A stretch of DNA of 64,000 bases from Stenotrophomonas sp. SAU14A_NAIMI4_8. GTDB taxonomy: Bacteria; Pseudomonadota; Gammaproteobacteria; Xanthomonadales; Xanthomonadaceae. The stretch spans positions 3,982,344-4,046,343 of the forward strand of contig NZ_CP025999.1 of assembly GCF_003086695.1 (NCBI RefSeq), given 5' to 3'. The position numbers and the translations under genes are program-made. Below the pieces are notes generated by a model that was not told the DNA's origin, ran no database searches, and worked only from the letters and a program-made list of their open reading frames with translations. Shown in pieces: positions 44,901 through 51,540 of this stretch (positions within the stretch are counted from its first letter, which is position 1; each line of letters starts with the position of its first letter).

Positions 44901-46979
44901 CGGCACGCTGTCGGCCACGGCTGTCGGCGCGACCAGCACCTGCACGCTGGCGGTATCGCAGTTGGCCGGGGCTGCCGTTTCGCACAGCTGGTAGGCCAGA
45001 GTCGTGGCACCCGGCGTGGTGCCTGCGGCCACGGTGATCACGCCGCTGCTGGCATCCAGGTTGAAGCCCGCCACCGGCGCCTGCAGCGTTGCCGTAACCG
45101 TCCCGGCGGTGACCACCACGCCATTGAGGGTGTCGTTGCCCAGCACGCTGGGGGTGGTGCCGCCGGCAAGGCCGGGCACCGGGGTGGCGAACAGATCATC
45201 GTTGGCCACCAGCGCATTGGCGCCCAGGGTGACGGTGACCGTCGCGGTATCGCACACCGCAGCGTTCGGTGCCGGCAGGCATACCTGGTAGCCGAACGTG
45301 TCGCTGCCGGTAACGCCGGCATTGGGCGTGTAGGTATAGCTGCCGTCGCTGTTCACGGTCACCACGCCCTTGCTGGCGGCGGTACCGAGGCTGAAGGTGG
45401 AGCCGGCCGGGGTGTTGTCGTTGCTGCCGACGTTGGCGGACACCGGCTGCCCCGCACCTGGCGTGGCGATCGCATCGTCCACCGCATCGGGAGCGATGAC
45501 CAGTTGCACGCTGGCCGTATCGCACAGCGTGGGCGCGGCGGTCAGGCAGATGCGGTAGCCCAGGGTGACCGGGCCGGCCACGGCGTTGGCCGGCACCGTG
45601 ACCACGCCAGCGGCGTTGATCAGATACCCCGCCGGCGCGGTGATCAGCGTGGTGGTCAGATTGGCCGGCACCACTGCCACGCCATTGAAGGTGTCGTTGC
45701 CCAGCACGCTGGCCGTGGTGCCGCCGATGGCCGCGGCGATCGGCGCGGCGCTGAAATCATCGTTCACCGCATCGATGGTGTTGGCGGTCAGGTTCACGGT
45801 GACCGTTGCGGTGTCACACACCGCCGCGTTCGGTGCCGGCAGGCACACCTGGTAGCCGAAGGTATCGGTGCCGGTGGCGCCCACGTTGGCGGTGTAGGTG
45901 AACGCGCCGCTGGCCTGCAGCACCACGCTGCCCTGGCTGGGCACTGCGCCGGTCTGCACGAAGGTGGAACCGGTAAAGACATTGTCGTTGCTGGCAACGT
46001 TGCCGTTCACCGCCTGCCCGGCCTGCACGGCCACGCTGTCATCCAGCGCATCCGGGCTGACCAGCAGGCTGACCGTGGCGCTGGCGCAGTTGCTGGGCGA
46101 AGCCGCTTCGCAGATCTGATAGGTCAGGCTGACCGGCCCGGCTGCGGCGGTGGCCGGCACGCTGATGGTGCCGTTGGCCGCAATGGCATAGCCGGACGGC
46201 GCGTTGGTCAGCGTCGCGACCACGGCGGCATCGGCGAACGCCGCGCCACCCAGGGTGTCGTTGGTGAACACGCGCGGCGTGCTGCCGCCGCCGCCCGGCG
46301 GGAATGGCGTGGCACTATAGTCGTCGTTGGTGGCGACGATGGCGGCCGCCTGCACGGCGATGGTGGGCGTGGTGGCGGTGTTGTCGCCCGGCGTCGGATC
46401 GGTGGTACCCGGCGGCGGGGTGATGGTGGCCGCGTTGGCGGAAATGGTCGCCGGGGTGACGCTAGGCGCGGTGCCGTTCACCAGCACCACCAGCACATCG
46501 CCCACGCCCACGTTGACGCCGACGTTCAGGCTGCCGGTGCCCGAAGCCGCCGAGCAGGAGGTGGCCGCCGACACCGTTGCGCAGGTCCAGGTGACCCCGC
46601 TCAGCTGCGCGGGCACCGAATCGGTAAGGGTGGCGCCCACCGCCTGCGACGGGCCGGTGTTGCGCACTTCAATGCGGTACTGCACCGCCCCACCGGCCGC
46701 GACCGGCACCGGCGTGGTGATGGTCTTGACGATGCTCAGCTGCGCGCTGGCGGCCAGTGCATTGCTGTCGCTGCTGCTGTTGTTGCCCGGGGTGGGATCG
46801 GACACGTCAGCCGGCGCGGTCACCGTGGCGGTGTTCACCAGCGGGTTGCGGTACGCCTGCGCCTGTGCGCCCGCCATGGCCAGCGTGGCCAGCAGCGCGG
46901 TGCCCAGTTGCAGCGCGCGCGCGCGCAGGCAGGCGTGGCCGGGCAGGCAGTTCAAGCGACGGGCGCGGGCGGTGTGCAT
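35997..46979 (-). CDS. Giant tandem-repeat surface protein (3660 residues)
   Basis: The signal peptide ends near AMAGAQAQA (residue ~42). A DUF11 domain follows (about 60-200). Residues ~215-3040 hold about fifteen units of ~189 residues, each made of two Ig/cadherin-like halves. Half A runs from DDFS-PIAPA-GGST-SVLLNDTFNG to YQVCENAVPTNCA; half B from VLNVLANDTAP via NADGSISYTP-GFTGTDSFTY to a second cysteine pair (CLPAP-four-residues-C type). Three diverged modules follow (to ~3320), then a DUF11 (~3326-3450), an SdrD-B-like domain (SVFEDRNGNGIQDDGERGIPGVRV, ~3460-3553) and an OmpA-like tail lacking clear peptidoglycan ligands. The repeats contain almost no lysine. Likely an adhesin or surface filament. 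Confidence 0.85.
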   Translation of the reverse strand: MHTARARRLNCLPGHACLRARALQLGTALLATLAMAGAQAQAYRNPLVNTATVTAPADVSDPTPGNNSSSDSNALAASAQLSIVKTITTPVPVAAGGAVQYRIEVRNTGPSQAVGATLTDSVPAQLSGVTWTCATVSAATSCSAASGTGSLNVGVNVGVGDVLVVLVNGTAPSVTPATISANAATITPPPGTTDPTPGDNTATTPTIAVQAAAIVATNDDYSATPFPPGGGGSTPRVFTNDTLGGAAFADAAVVATLTNAPSGYAIAANGTISVPATAAAGPVSLTYQICEAASPSNCASATVSLLVSPDALDDSVAVQAGQAVNGNVASNDNVFTGSTFVQTGAVPSQGSVVLQASGAFTYTANVGATGTDTFGYQVCLPAPNAAVCDTATVTVNLTANTIDAVNDDFSAAPIAAAIGGTTASVLGNDTFNGVAVVPANLTTTLITAPAGYLINAAGVVTVPANAVAGPVTLGYRICLTAAPTLCDTASVQLVIAPDAVDDAIATPGAGQPVSANVGSNDNTPAGSTFSLGTAASKGVVTVNSDGSYTYTPNAGVTGSDTFGYQVCLPAPNAAVCDTATVTVTLGANALVANDDLFATPVPGLAGGTTPSVLGNDTLNGVVVTAGTVTATLQAPVAGFNLDASSGVITVAAGTTPGATTLAYQLCETAAPANCDTASVQVLVAPTAVADSVPVQSGQAVTGSVASNDSTGTGAEFSVLVAPTQGTLLLAADGGFTYTSAAGSGGTDSASYQVCLPAPNSAVCSTATATFVITANTVDAVDDAFGTPAISPVTGGSTPSVLGNDLFNGAAVTAAQVSVSLVNAPPPGYTFTSAGVINVPAGAAAGAQTLTYELCEAGTANCDTAQVALVVAPAATDDSYSTSAGQPLVGDVSLNDNAPAAATYSLVTPPAAGTFTLQGNGSFSYAPAAAGPQTAQYQVCLPAPDAAVCATGTVTITVVANTVDAVDDNFRSPVFAPGAGGTTPTVFANDSFNGAPVNPLQVTANLVAAPTGFSIDANGIITVASYAPAGATTLTYSLCEQGGSTCDTAAVQVVVAPDAVDDSGSVTGTQPGTFDLAANDNVPAGATYTVVTPPTLGSAVLSTSGSLQYTANAGASGADTLTYQVCLPAPDGAVCDTAQVALTLAAAALVAVNDDFSASAVPPSGGSTASVLLNDTFNGAAIVPGTTPVTASLTTLVSGYSMAANGVISVAAGTLPGSVALGYQVCETAAPTNCATATAVVVMSPDAVNDALPAAAGATTVLNVLANDVAPATPVVTVSVAPVNGSAVVNADGSISYTPTGSFSGPDSFTYQLCLPAPHGSVCDTATVAVTVSTTSLVAVNDSFLATPIDPAAGGSTTSVLLNDTFSGSAIVPGTTPVTASLVTPVSGYSLSADGVVSVAAGTRPAATTLSYQVCENAVPTNCAAATALVAVSPDAVADSLPATAGTTTVLNVLANDAAPLNPVVTVSAGPSQGTAVANGDGTISYTPTAGFTGTDTFTYQLCLPAPGGTVCDSATVTVTVSATSLVASNDDFSASPIAPATGGSTSSVLLNDTFSGAPIVPGTTPVTATLIAAPAGYTISASGVITVAAGTTPAAATLNYQVCENAVPGNCAAATALVAVSPDAVADALPAAAGATTVLNVLANDAAPLNPLVTVSVAAGNGTTLVNGDGTISYTPSAGFTGTDTFSYQVCLPAPAAAVCDTAAVTVTVAATTLTAANDDFSSSPIAPAAGGSTSSVLLNDTFNGVAIVPGTTAVTASLLTTVPGYSMAADGVITVAAGSPPATTTLNYQVCENAVPGNCASASAVVAVSPVAVADTLPATAGTTTVLNVLANDTAPQNPVVTVSVAPTNGTTTVNADGSISYTPTAGYTGADSFTYQLCLPAPAATVCATATVSLAVSNTSLVATNDDFTAAPIAPATGGSTTSVLLNDTFNGAAIVPGTTAVTASLLAPPSGYSMSANGVISVAAGTTPAATTLNYQVCENAAPTNCAAATVVVAVSPEAVADALPAAAGATTVLNVLANDRAPANPTVTVSVAPTNGSTTVNADGSISYTPTAGFTGTDSFTYQVCLPAPGATVCDSATVTVTVSNTTLSALGDDFTAAPIAPAAGGSTASVLLNDTFNGAAIVPGTTPVSASLVTPVNGYSMNPAGVITVAPGTTPAAVTLNYQVCENAVPTNCAVASAIVAVSPEAVADTLTATAGTTTVLNVLANDTAPLNPVVTVSAAPANGTATVNPDGSINYTPTPGFTGADSFTYQLCLPAPGSAVCDTATVSLTVGANGISALADDFSGMPIAPATGGSTASVLLNDTFNGAAIVPGTTPVAASLVTPVTGYSMSATGVITVAAGTTPAAVTLNYQVCETAVPTNCAQATALVAVSPDAVADTLLAAAGTSTILNVLANDTVPSNPVVTVTVAPTNGLATVLADGTIRYSPSEGFTGSDSFTYQVCLPAPAAGVCDTATVSLTVAATTLVANADDFTAAPIAPASGGTTTSVLLNDTFNGAAIVPGTTPVTATLITPPAGYTMAANGQITVAPGTPPAAATLTYQVCENAVPSNCAQSTAVVAVSPAAANDTLTATAGTTTVLNVTANDTLPSNPTLTVLVAPGNGAAVVNADNTISYTPAAGFTGADTFTYQVCLPAPAAGVCSTATVTVNVGTTSVSALNDDFSATPIVPATGGTTTSVLLNDSFNGAPIVPGTTPVTATLITPPTGYSMSPSGVITVAAGLVPVATTLNYQVCENAVPTNCAQATALVAVRPNAADDTLSAGTGTTVLNVAANDTLPLNPVFTVIVAPLNGTAVVNGDNTISYTPNPGFTGTDTFTYQVCLPAPNLNVCDTGSVSVTVSATTLQAVSDNFSGTPTLPGAGGSTPSVLGNDLINGVPVQPAQVTVSLVAPPAGVSIDANGIITIAGSAAAGALNLTYQICEASNTGNCAQATALVLVRPDAVNDVATTPAGQALSGSVAGNDNAGGGSVFSLVTAPAQGTVVLNANGSYTYTPNAGYTGNDSFIYQLCLPAPYAGVCDTATLAITVSAAGGTLVAVDDAIADVPATGATAVLNVLVNDTFNGAALDPTTVQLTPTNTTAITIQANGSVDVAAGVAGATYTTTYQICLVSQPSVCDIGTVTVTLANPPAGSTVQPADDTATTPQDSPVVVAVLANDLVAGSPVVPASVAVTISTAPTSGTAAVLADGSVRYTPAATFSGSDTFAYTVCTQAAPVQCGTASVTVQVQANAVEVVDETVTTPDGEPVTISLLDNISTSGAPINPRSLRVLAAPRYGRLGCTDGVCIYTAFVGYSGQDAFTYNICDVSIPTPVCADGRVNITVTASGAVLRLTKQTAQRTVKVGELVRYVVTVENLGEVDALGVNVVDTLPAGFTFVQEGFEARDLDNAAFVSARSPLRVEQVDIAAGGRATLVYYLRVGAGVGQGIHTNRVTAVDAVNASIGNVASADVEVVGDPLLDESLILGSVFEDRNGNGIQDDGERGIPGVRVASVEGLVMETDAFGRYHLVGINGGQARGRNFILKVDPTTLPADARFTTRNPLLRRITPGLPVRFDFGVQLPDARFDSGRPALRLEFGPALFVPGRAELAPGNEAVLVQAASALQARQGGVLQVRAEAGQEALAADRGRVLQQAVLARLPDGWADRVQVQVLPAPATVDRADR
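37300..46340 (-). repeat. Tandem coding repeat, ~567-bp unit, in the giant surface gene
   Basis: Equivalent positions recur at 40021, 40588 and 41155, and at 40831, 41398, 41965, 42532 and 43099, an exact 567-bp period (189 codons). One step of 570 and one of 564 occur nearer 39-40 kb. The central units (about 38.9-43.1 kb) are most alike; outer units are more diverged. This is consistent with recent internal duplication. Confidence 0.92.
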
Positions 46980-47051
46980 GCTGTCATCCTCGAAAGCACC
47001 GCGCAGGCTCTGGCGTTCCCCACCTGCGCGTCACATGAAGCGTCGTTGCTG

Positions 47052-47079
47052 CCGGGCCGCGCACAGCGCAGCGGCCCGG
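47052..47079 (-). promoter_or_regulatory. Intercistronic hairpin between the first two surface genes
   Basis: CCGGGCCGC and GCGGCCCGG are perfect 9-base arms around 10 bases. It lies in the 110-base gap between the 726-residue and 3660-residue genes and has no T-run, so it may stabilise or set the ratio of the two messages rather than end transcription. Confidence 0.55.
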
Positions 47080-47089
47080 GTGGATACGG

Positions 47090-49270
47090 CTAGTACGCGC
47101 CCGGATCGGCGCTGAAGCTGACAGGCACGGTGATCGTGGCCTGCCCCCCATTGATCAGGTTCACCCCCAGGCTGACGCTGGTGCCGCCCGCGGCACCGCC
47201 ACTGGCGGCGCTGCAGGTGCTGCCGGCCGAGGCACTGCAGGTCCACGGCGCGCTGAGCGTGGCGCCCGCTGGCAGCGTGTCGCTGACCTGCGCGGCGGTC
47301 ACCGCATCGGGGCCGGCGTTGCTGACGGTCAGCACATAGCTGGCGCTGCCACCGGGTGTGTAGGTGGCACTGCCATCGCTCTTGCTGATCGACAGATCGG
47401 CCTGGCGGGTGCGGTTGGTGATGCGGCAGACCACGGTGAGCGGCTGCGCCGCCAGCGCCGGCGCGGTGAAGTTGAAGCTCTGGCCGGTGCCGCTGCTGAG
47501 CGTGGTGCCGCCCTGGTCCTTGCACTCCCAACTGCTGGCGTAGCGCGCCAGGACCGTGGCGGTGCCTGCGGTTTCGGCCAGCGTGTAGACCGTGCCGGGT
47601 GTCGTAACCACTGCCGTGGTGGCACCGTTGTTACCCACGTTGGCCACGCTGGCCAGCACCGTGGCCCCCTGTGCCACGCTCAGGTTGAACACACCGGTAT
47701 CGGTGGTCGGCGCCAGCGTCTTCACCAGCTGCACCGTGGCAGCGCAGCTCTGCGAAATGCTTTCCACGGTGAACACCGCTTGGCCGATGCGGATGCCCAG
47801 CAAGGCCAGCAGGTTGTCGACCACCCCGCCCAGCACCGCCGTCAGCACCGGTCCCACCAGTGCATTCACCACGGTGCGCAGCGGTGGCAGCAGGGTGGAT
47901 ACCAGCGCGTTGACGATGGTGTTCACCGGCAGTGGCAGGGTAACCAGCGCGTTGACCAGACGCACCACCGGCGTACCGCTGGTGATGGTCACGTCCAGCG
48001 AATTGATCAGCGAGGTGACCATGGTGCTGGCGCTGACCGTGCCCGCGGTGAGCGTGCGTGTCTGTGGAAATGCGCCGGGTACCACTACCGACTGCAGGCC
48101 GGGCGTAGCCGTGGCGACGGCGCGCACCGACACGGTCAACGGCACATCCACGTCGGCCACTTTCACGGCACCGGCCAACAAGCTGACCGCCACGGTCACG
48201 TTCAACGTCGTGGCATTGATGGGGGTCACGCTGGCCGGGGTGAGTACGGCACTGCGGTTGAAGAACACCGCGTCGCTGATGGTGCCGACATACAGGTTCA
48301 CCAGGCCCGGTCGCGCCTGCAGGGTGACCGCGTTGCTGGCCAGGCTGACCGCGCTGATGGTGCCTTCGGCGCGCGCCACATCGGCGTAGACCGACAGATG
48401 TAGCAGCGACGCATTGATGCTGGTGCCCGACAGCGATACCAGGCCACCCACGTTCAGTCCGTTCACCGCTGAAATCAGCGGCGCCACGTTCAGGCCCTGC
48501 ACGATGTCGAAATCCAGCTTGAGGCGGATCGCCGCGCTGTGGAAGCTGGTGCCGACCGGGCCGCAGTTGAACACCGGCGGTTCGACCACCTGCGCCCACA
48601 CGCGCACGTTGGCCAGCCCGCCCAGTCCCAACGGTGCCAGCTGCGCAGTGGTCAGGGTGATCGGCGTGGGCGTGGTGACCACGTTGCGGAAGTTGTACAG
48701 CTGCACCCCGCCGGTGATCAGGTCCAGCACGTCCAGGTTCACCGTGGCCAGCGAACCCGGCGGCAGGCTGACCTGCAGCAGATCGGCCAGGCGGATGTTG
48801 CCGGTCAGCCCACCGATGGACGGACTGAGCAGACCCAGCGCGCTGGCCGCGGCGGTCTTGCCGTCGGCCTGCAGCACCGACACCATCGCCGCCTGCAGCT
48901 GGGCCAGGGTGATGTTGGCGTTGAGCACCTGGCTGGGATCACTGACCACCACGCCGCCGTTGAGCTGGGTCAGCAGCGCGTTGAGATTGATGTCGGCGCC
49001 GGCCAGGTTGTTCCAGTCCAAGGCGGTGAGCTGGACGCTGGTGCCGGGCAGCAGCGTGCTGAACAACAGATTCAACACCGGGCTCTGGGTGGAATCGACC
49101 GACACCAGGCGGGGCCCAGCCGAAACACAGGCGCCATTGGCGGTACAGGCATCCTGGGCGCGGGCCGTCGGCACGACCATTATTAATGTGCACAGGATCA
49201 CACTAAATAGCAGGACATTTACTTTGGTGAGTAACACTGACACCCGCTTCACGACTGAAGCCTTATCCAT
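47090..49270 (-). CDS. Secreted TadG-like/DUF11 protein, first gene of the surface operon
   Basis: A 726-residue protein with a signal peptide (hydrophobic VNVLLFSVILCTLIMVVPTARA). Residues ~30-540 are rich in Leu, Val, Asn and Thr, with segments such as SVQLTALDWNNLAGADINLNALLTQLN and LQAAMVSVLQADGKTAAASAL, which recall the extracellular part of TadG-like pilus-associated proteins (a resemblance, not a firm match). Residues ~600-726 form a DUF11 domain (ADLSISKSDGSATYTPGGSASYVLTVSNAGPDAVTAAQVSDTLPAG). The ATG at 49270 gives the signal peptide; upstream codons do not. It leads the operon and is divergent from an XRE regulator. Confidence 0.78.
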   Translation of the reverse strand: MDKASVVKRVSVLLTKVNVLLFSVILCTLIMVVPTARAQDACTANGACVSAGPRLVSVDSTQSPVLNLLFSTLLPGTSVQLTALDWNNLAGADINLNALLTQLNGGVVVSDPSQVLNANITLAQLQAAMVSVLQADGKTAAASALGLLSPSIGGLTGNIRLADLLQVSLPPGSLATVNLDVLDLITGGVQLYNFRNVVTTPTPITLTTAQLAPLGLGGLANVRVWAQVVEPPVFNCGPVGTSFHSAAIRLKLDFDIVQGLNVAPLISAVNGLNVGGLVSLSGTSINASLLHLSVYADVARAEGTISAVSLASNAVTLQARPGLVNLYVGTISDAVFFNRSAVLTPASVTPINATTLNVTVAVSLLAGAVKVADVDVPLTVSVRAVATATPGLQSVVVPGAFPQTRTLTAGTVSASTMVTSLINSLDVTITSGTPVVRLVNALVTLPLPVNTIVNALVSTLLPPLRTVVNALVGPVLTAVLGGVVDNLLALLGIRIGQAVFTVESISQSCAATVQLVKTLAPTTDTGVFNLSVAQGATVLASVANVGNNGATTAVVTTPGTVYTLAETAGTATVLARYASSWECKDQGGTTLSSGTGQSFNFTAPALAAQPLTVVCRITNRTRQADLSISKSDGSATYTPGGSASYVLTVSNAGPDAVTAAQVSDTLPAGATLSAPWTCSASAGSTCSAASGGAAGGTSVSLGVNLINGGQATITVPVSFSADPGAY

Positions 49271-49399
49271 CGCCCCATCCCCTGCGCCGCGGCTGCACCC
49301 GACCAGCACCGCCCGGACATTGCCGGTGATGAGGCATGTGTCGCACACTGGCTTCGATGTTTCTGATGTTTTCCGGCGCTGCGTGGCCGGTTTTGCGAT

Positions 49400-49427
49400 T
49401 AATTACGTTTGCGCGCGCAGGGGTCAA
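49400..49427 (-). promoter_or_regulatory. Putative promoter of the surface operon
   Basis: On the minus strand TTGACC (49422-49427) and TAATTA (49400-49405) are separated by 16 bases, a good sigma-70-type match in an AT-richer patch. It lies ~130 bases before the 726-residue gene. The rest of the 49271-49599 gap holds no other clear gene. Confidence 0.5.
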
Positions 49428-49599
49428 ACAAGACGGCGTGAAGACGGTAGTAAGCAGCACTGTCGCCAGGGAGGAGACGATGGGAAACCCAGGTGCGGCA
49501 AGGGCAGACAGTCATTCTGTACAGGCACGTAAAAGAATCGCTGCCCGGTAAGTATCGATAACCACCCATCAACTAGGGACAGGGAAAGGGGGAATACCG

Positions 49600-49959
49600 A
49601 TGTTGTCGATGGCTGATCGAATCCGCGGTGCACGCACGGCGGCCGGACTTTCACAGACACAGCTGGCGCAGGAAACCGGGGTGAAGCGCAGTGCGGTGGC
49701 GCAATGGGAGCGGCGCGGCGGCACCCATCCCAGCGTGTCGCATCTGGCCCGGATCGCAGTGGTGACCGAGGTCCGCTTTGAATGGCTGGCCACGGGCCGC
49801 GGCTGCGGCAAGCCGGACGATGAGGAACTGGGGGCGGCGCCGCCCAGCGCCGATTACGCGCGCAATGACCTGGAGGGCAACATCCTGTCGCTGGTACGGC
49901 GGCTGCCGCCGCGCAAGCGCAAGGTGGCGCACGACATCATCGAGATGCTGGGCGTGTGA
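49600..49959 (+). CDS. XRE-family transcriptional regulator
   Basis: A 119-residue protein with an N-terminal helix-turn-helix: ADRIRGARTAAGLSQTQLAQETGVKRSAVAQWERRGGTHPSVSHLARIA. The C-terminal ~50 residues are charged (LSLVRRLPPRKRKVAHDIIEML). A start at the internal ATG (49609) is possible. It is divergent from the surface operon with a shared ~330-base region, so it is the obvious candidate regulator. It is not beside phage genes. Confidence 0.83.
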   Translation: MLSMADRIRGARTAAGLSQTQLAQETGVKRSAVAQWERRGGTHPSVSHLARIAVVTEVRFEWLATGRGCGKPDDEELGAAPPSADYARNDLEGNILSLVRRLPPRKRKVAHDIIEMLGV

Positions 49960-49980
49960 CGCTGCGGTGGGCCCGCCGGG

Positions 49981-50694
49981 TTACAGGCGGGCGCGCGGCG
50001 GCAGCGACCAGTCGATCGGCGCCTGGCCCTGGTGCTGCAGGTAGTCGTTGGCCATCGAGAAATGGCGGCAGCCGAGGAAACCGCGGTGCGCCGACAACGG
50101 TGAGGGATGCGGCGCCTTCAGCACGCGGTGGCGGCCGGTGTCGATCACCTTGCCCTTCTTCTGCGCGTACGCGCCCCAGAGCATGAACACCAGGCCGTCG
50201 CGTTCGCGGTTCAGCACGTCCACCACGTGGTCGGTGAAGCCTTCCCAGCCGCGGCCCTGGTGGGCGCCGGCACTGCCCTCCTCCACCGTCAGCACCGCGT
50301 TCAACAGCAGCACGCCACGCTGCGCCCACGGCAGCAGGCAGCCGTGATCGGGCCGGGCAATGCCCAGGTCGCCTTCGATCTCTTTGTAGATGTTCAGCAG
50401 CGAAGGTGGCACCGGCACGCCGGGCTGCACCGAGAAGCTCAGCCCATGGGCCTGGCCCTGGCCGTGGTAGGGATCCTGGCCCAGCACGACCACCTTCACC
50501 TGCTCGAACGGGGTGGCGTCGAACGCAGCGAAGATCTGCGGCCCCGGCGGGAACACCGCCACGCCGCTGGCCTTGCGCTGGCGCAGGAACGCGGACAGCT
50601 CGCGCATCTGCGGCTGCAGCAGATAATCGCCCACGCGCTGCTTCCAGCTCGGCTCCAGCTGGATAGCCGGGGTTCCCACTACTTCGTCGATCAT
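49981..50694 (-). CDS. ung: Uracil-DNA glycosylase
   Basis: Removes uracil from DNA to start base-excision repair. The 237-residue family 1 enzyme has the water-activating motif VVVLGQDPYHGQGQAHGLSFSV (catalytic Asp74), PPSLLNIYKEIEGDLG, GVLLLNAVLTVEEGSAGAH and the DNA-intercalating HPSPLSAHRGFLGCRHFS loop. Its ATG overlaps the stop of the upstream tandem-receiver gene (ATGA), so it is the last gene of the ftsE-ftsX-regulator-ung group. Confidence 0.97.
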   Translation of the reverse strand: MIDEVVGTPAIQLEPSWKQRVGDYLLQPQMRELSAFLRQRKASGVAVFPPGPQIFAAFDATPFEQVKVVVLGQDPYHGQGQAHGLSFSVQPGVPVPPSLLNIYKEIEGDLGIARPDHGCLLPWAQRGVLLLNAVLTVEEGSAGAHQGRGWEGFTDHVVDVLNRERDGLVFMLWGAYAQKKGKVIDTGRHRVLKAPHPSPLSAHRGFLGCRHFSMANDYLQHQGQAPIDWSLPPRARL

Positions 50695-51533
50695 TTCAAT
50701 ACAGGTCCATCGTTCAAGCGGGCCAGGCGCAGCTGGAACAGCACCTTGGTCACCAGCAGGCGTTCTTCGATCGGCTTGAGCACCAGATCGTTGGCACCGG
50801 CCTGCAGCAGGCCGGTCTGGTTGTGCGGATTGCCGTCGCCGGTCATCACCAGCACCGGCAGGCGGCGCTTGCCGTAACCGAAATCCACGCGCACGCGCTG
50901 CACCACGTCACGCCCGCTCAGTTCCCCCTTCAGGGTCACGTCGGTCAGCACCAGGTCGATGCGGTGGCGGCTGCGGCCCAGCGATTCGGCGGTGAGCAGG
51001 GTGAAGGCTTCTTCGGCACTGACCACGTGCAGCACGTTCAACTGCTGCCGTTCCAGCATGCGCTTGGTGGCCTCGGCCACGACCCGGCTGTCTTCCACGT
51101 ACAGAATGGTGGCGCCAGGAATGGTCTGCGGCTGCACGTAGCCACGGATGAACGTCGCCAGGGCTTCGTGGCCCAGCGACTTGTCGAAATAGTCGGTAAC
51201 GAATTCGGTGAAGCGGCGCTGCTCCAGGTGCTGCTGCGCGTCGCCAGACACCACGATCACCGGCACATAGGCCTGGCCGGCGGCCTCGCGCACCTTGCGG
51301 GCCAGGTCCAGGCCGTCGCCATCGCGCAGGGTGAGCGAGGTGGTGACCAGGTCCACCGGGCCCTGCGCCAGCACCTGCTGCGCCTCTTCAATGCTGTCGC
51401 AGCCGATCACCTCCACGCCGGGCAGGTCGCGCTGCAGCACGTCGGCAATCAGCTTGCGGACCAGCTTGGACCCATCGACCACCATCACCCGCGTCGCGGG
51501 CCCTTCAATATGCTTCAGCGCTTGCGGTTGCAT
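50691..51533 (-). CDS. Tandem-receiver response regulator without an output domain
   Basis: A 280-residue protein with two CheY-like domains and no DNA-binding or enzymatic output. Domain 1 (about residues 15-130) has VMVVDGSKLVRKLIADVL and a late FDKS lysine, but the phosphoacceptor position reads VTTSLTL, with Ser instead of Asp. Domain 2 (about 140-270) is intact: ILYVEDSRVVAEA, the acceptor in LVLTDVTL, VMTGD and LKPIEER. The start MQPQALKH is 7 bases after ftsX. It may be a phosphate sink or a protein-interaction switch. Confidence 0.87.
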   Translation of the reverse strand: MQPQALKHIEGPATRVMVVDGSKLVRKLIADVLQRDLPGVEVIGCDSIEEAQQVLAQGPVDLVTTSLTLRDGDGLDLARKVREAAGQAYVPVIVVSGDAQQHLEQRRFTEFVTDYFDKSLGHEALATFIRGYVQPQTIPGATILYVEDSRVVAEATKRMLERQQLNVLHVVSAEEAFTLLTAESLGRSRHRIDLVLTDVTLKGELSGRDVVQRVRVDFGYGKRRLPVLVMTGDGNPHNQTGLLQAGANDLVLKPIEERLLVTKVLFQLRLARLNDGPVLK

Positions 51534-51540
51534 GCAGGTC

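Noticed and set aside
37435..45991. A ladder of ~70-codon plus-strand frames every ~567 bp
   Set aside because: They are antisense shadows of the tandem units and share the repeat period; no start signals or separate function.
43026..47093. A 1355-codon open frame on the plus strand opposite the giant surface gene
   Set aside because: It is the complement of a GC-rich repeat gene. Its composition (His, Arg, Gly-rich), lack of domains and regular repetition follow from the opposite strand.
49271..49599. Possible riboswitch (for example cyclic-di-GMP type) before the surface operon
   Set aside because: No conserved riboswitch core could be matched by eye; only a promoter and weak hairpins are visible.
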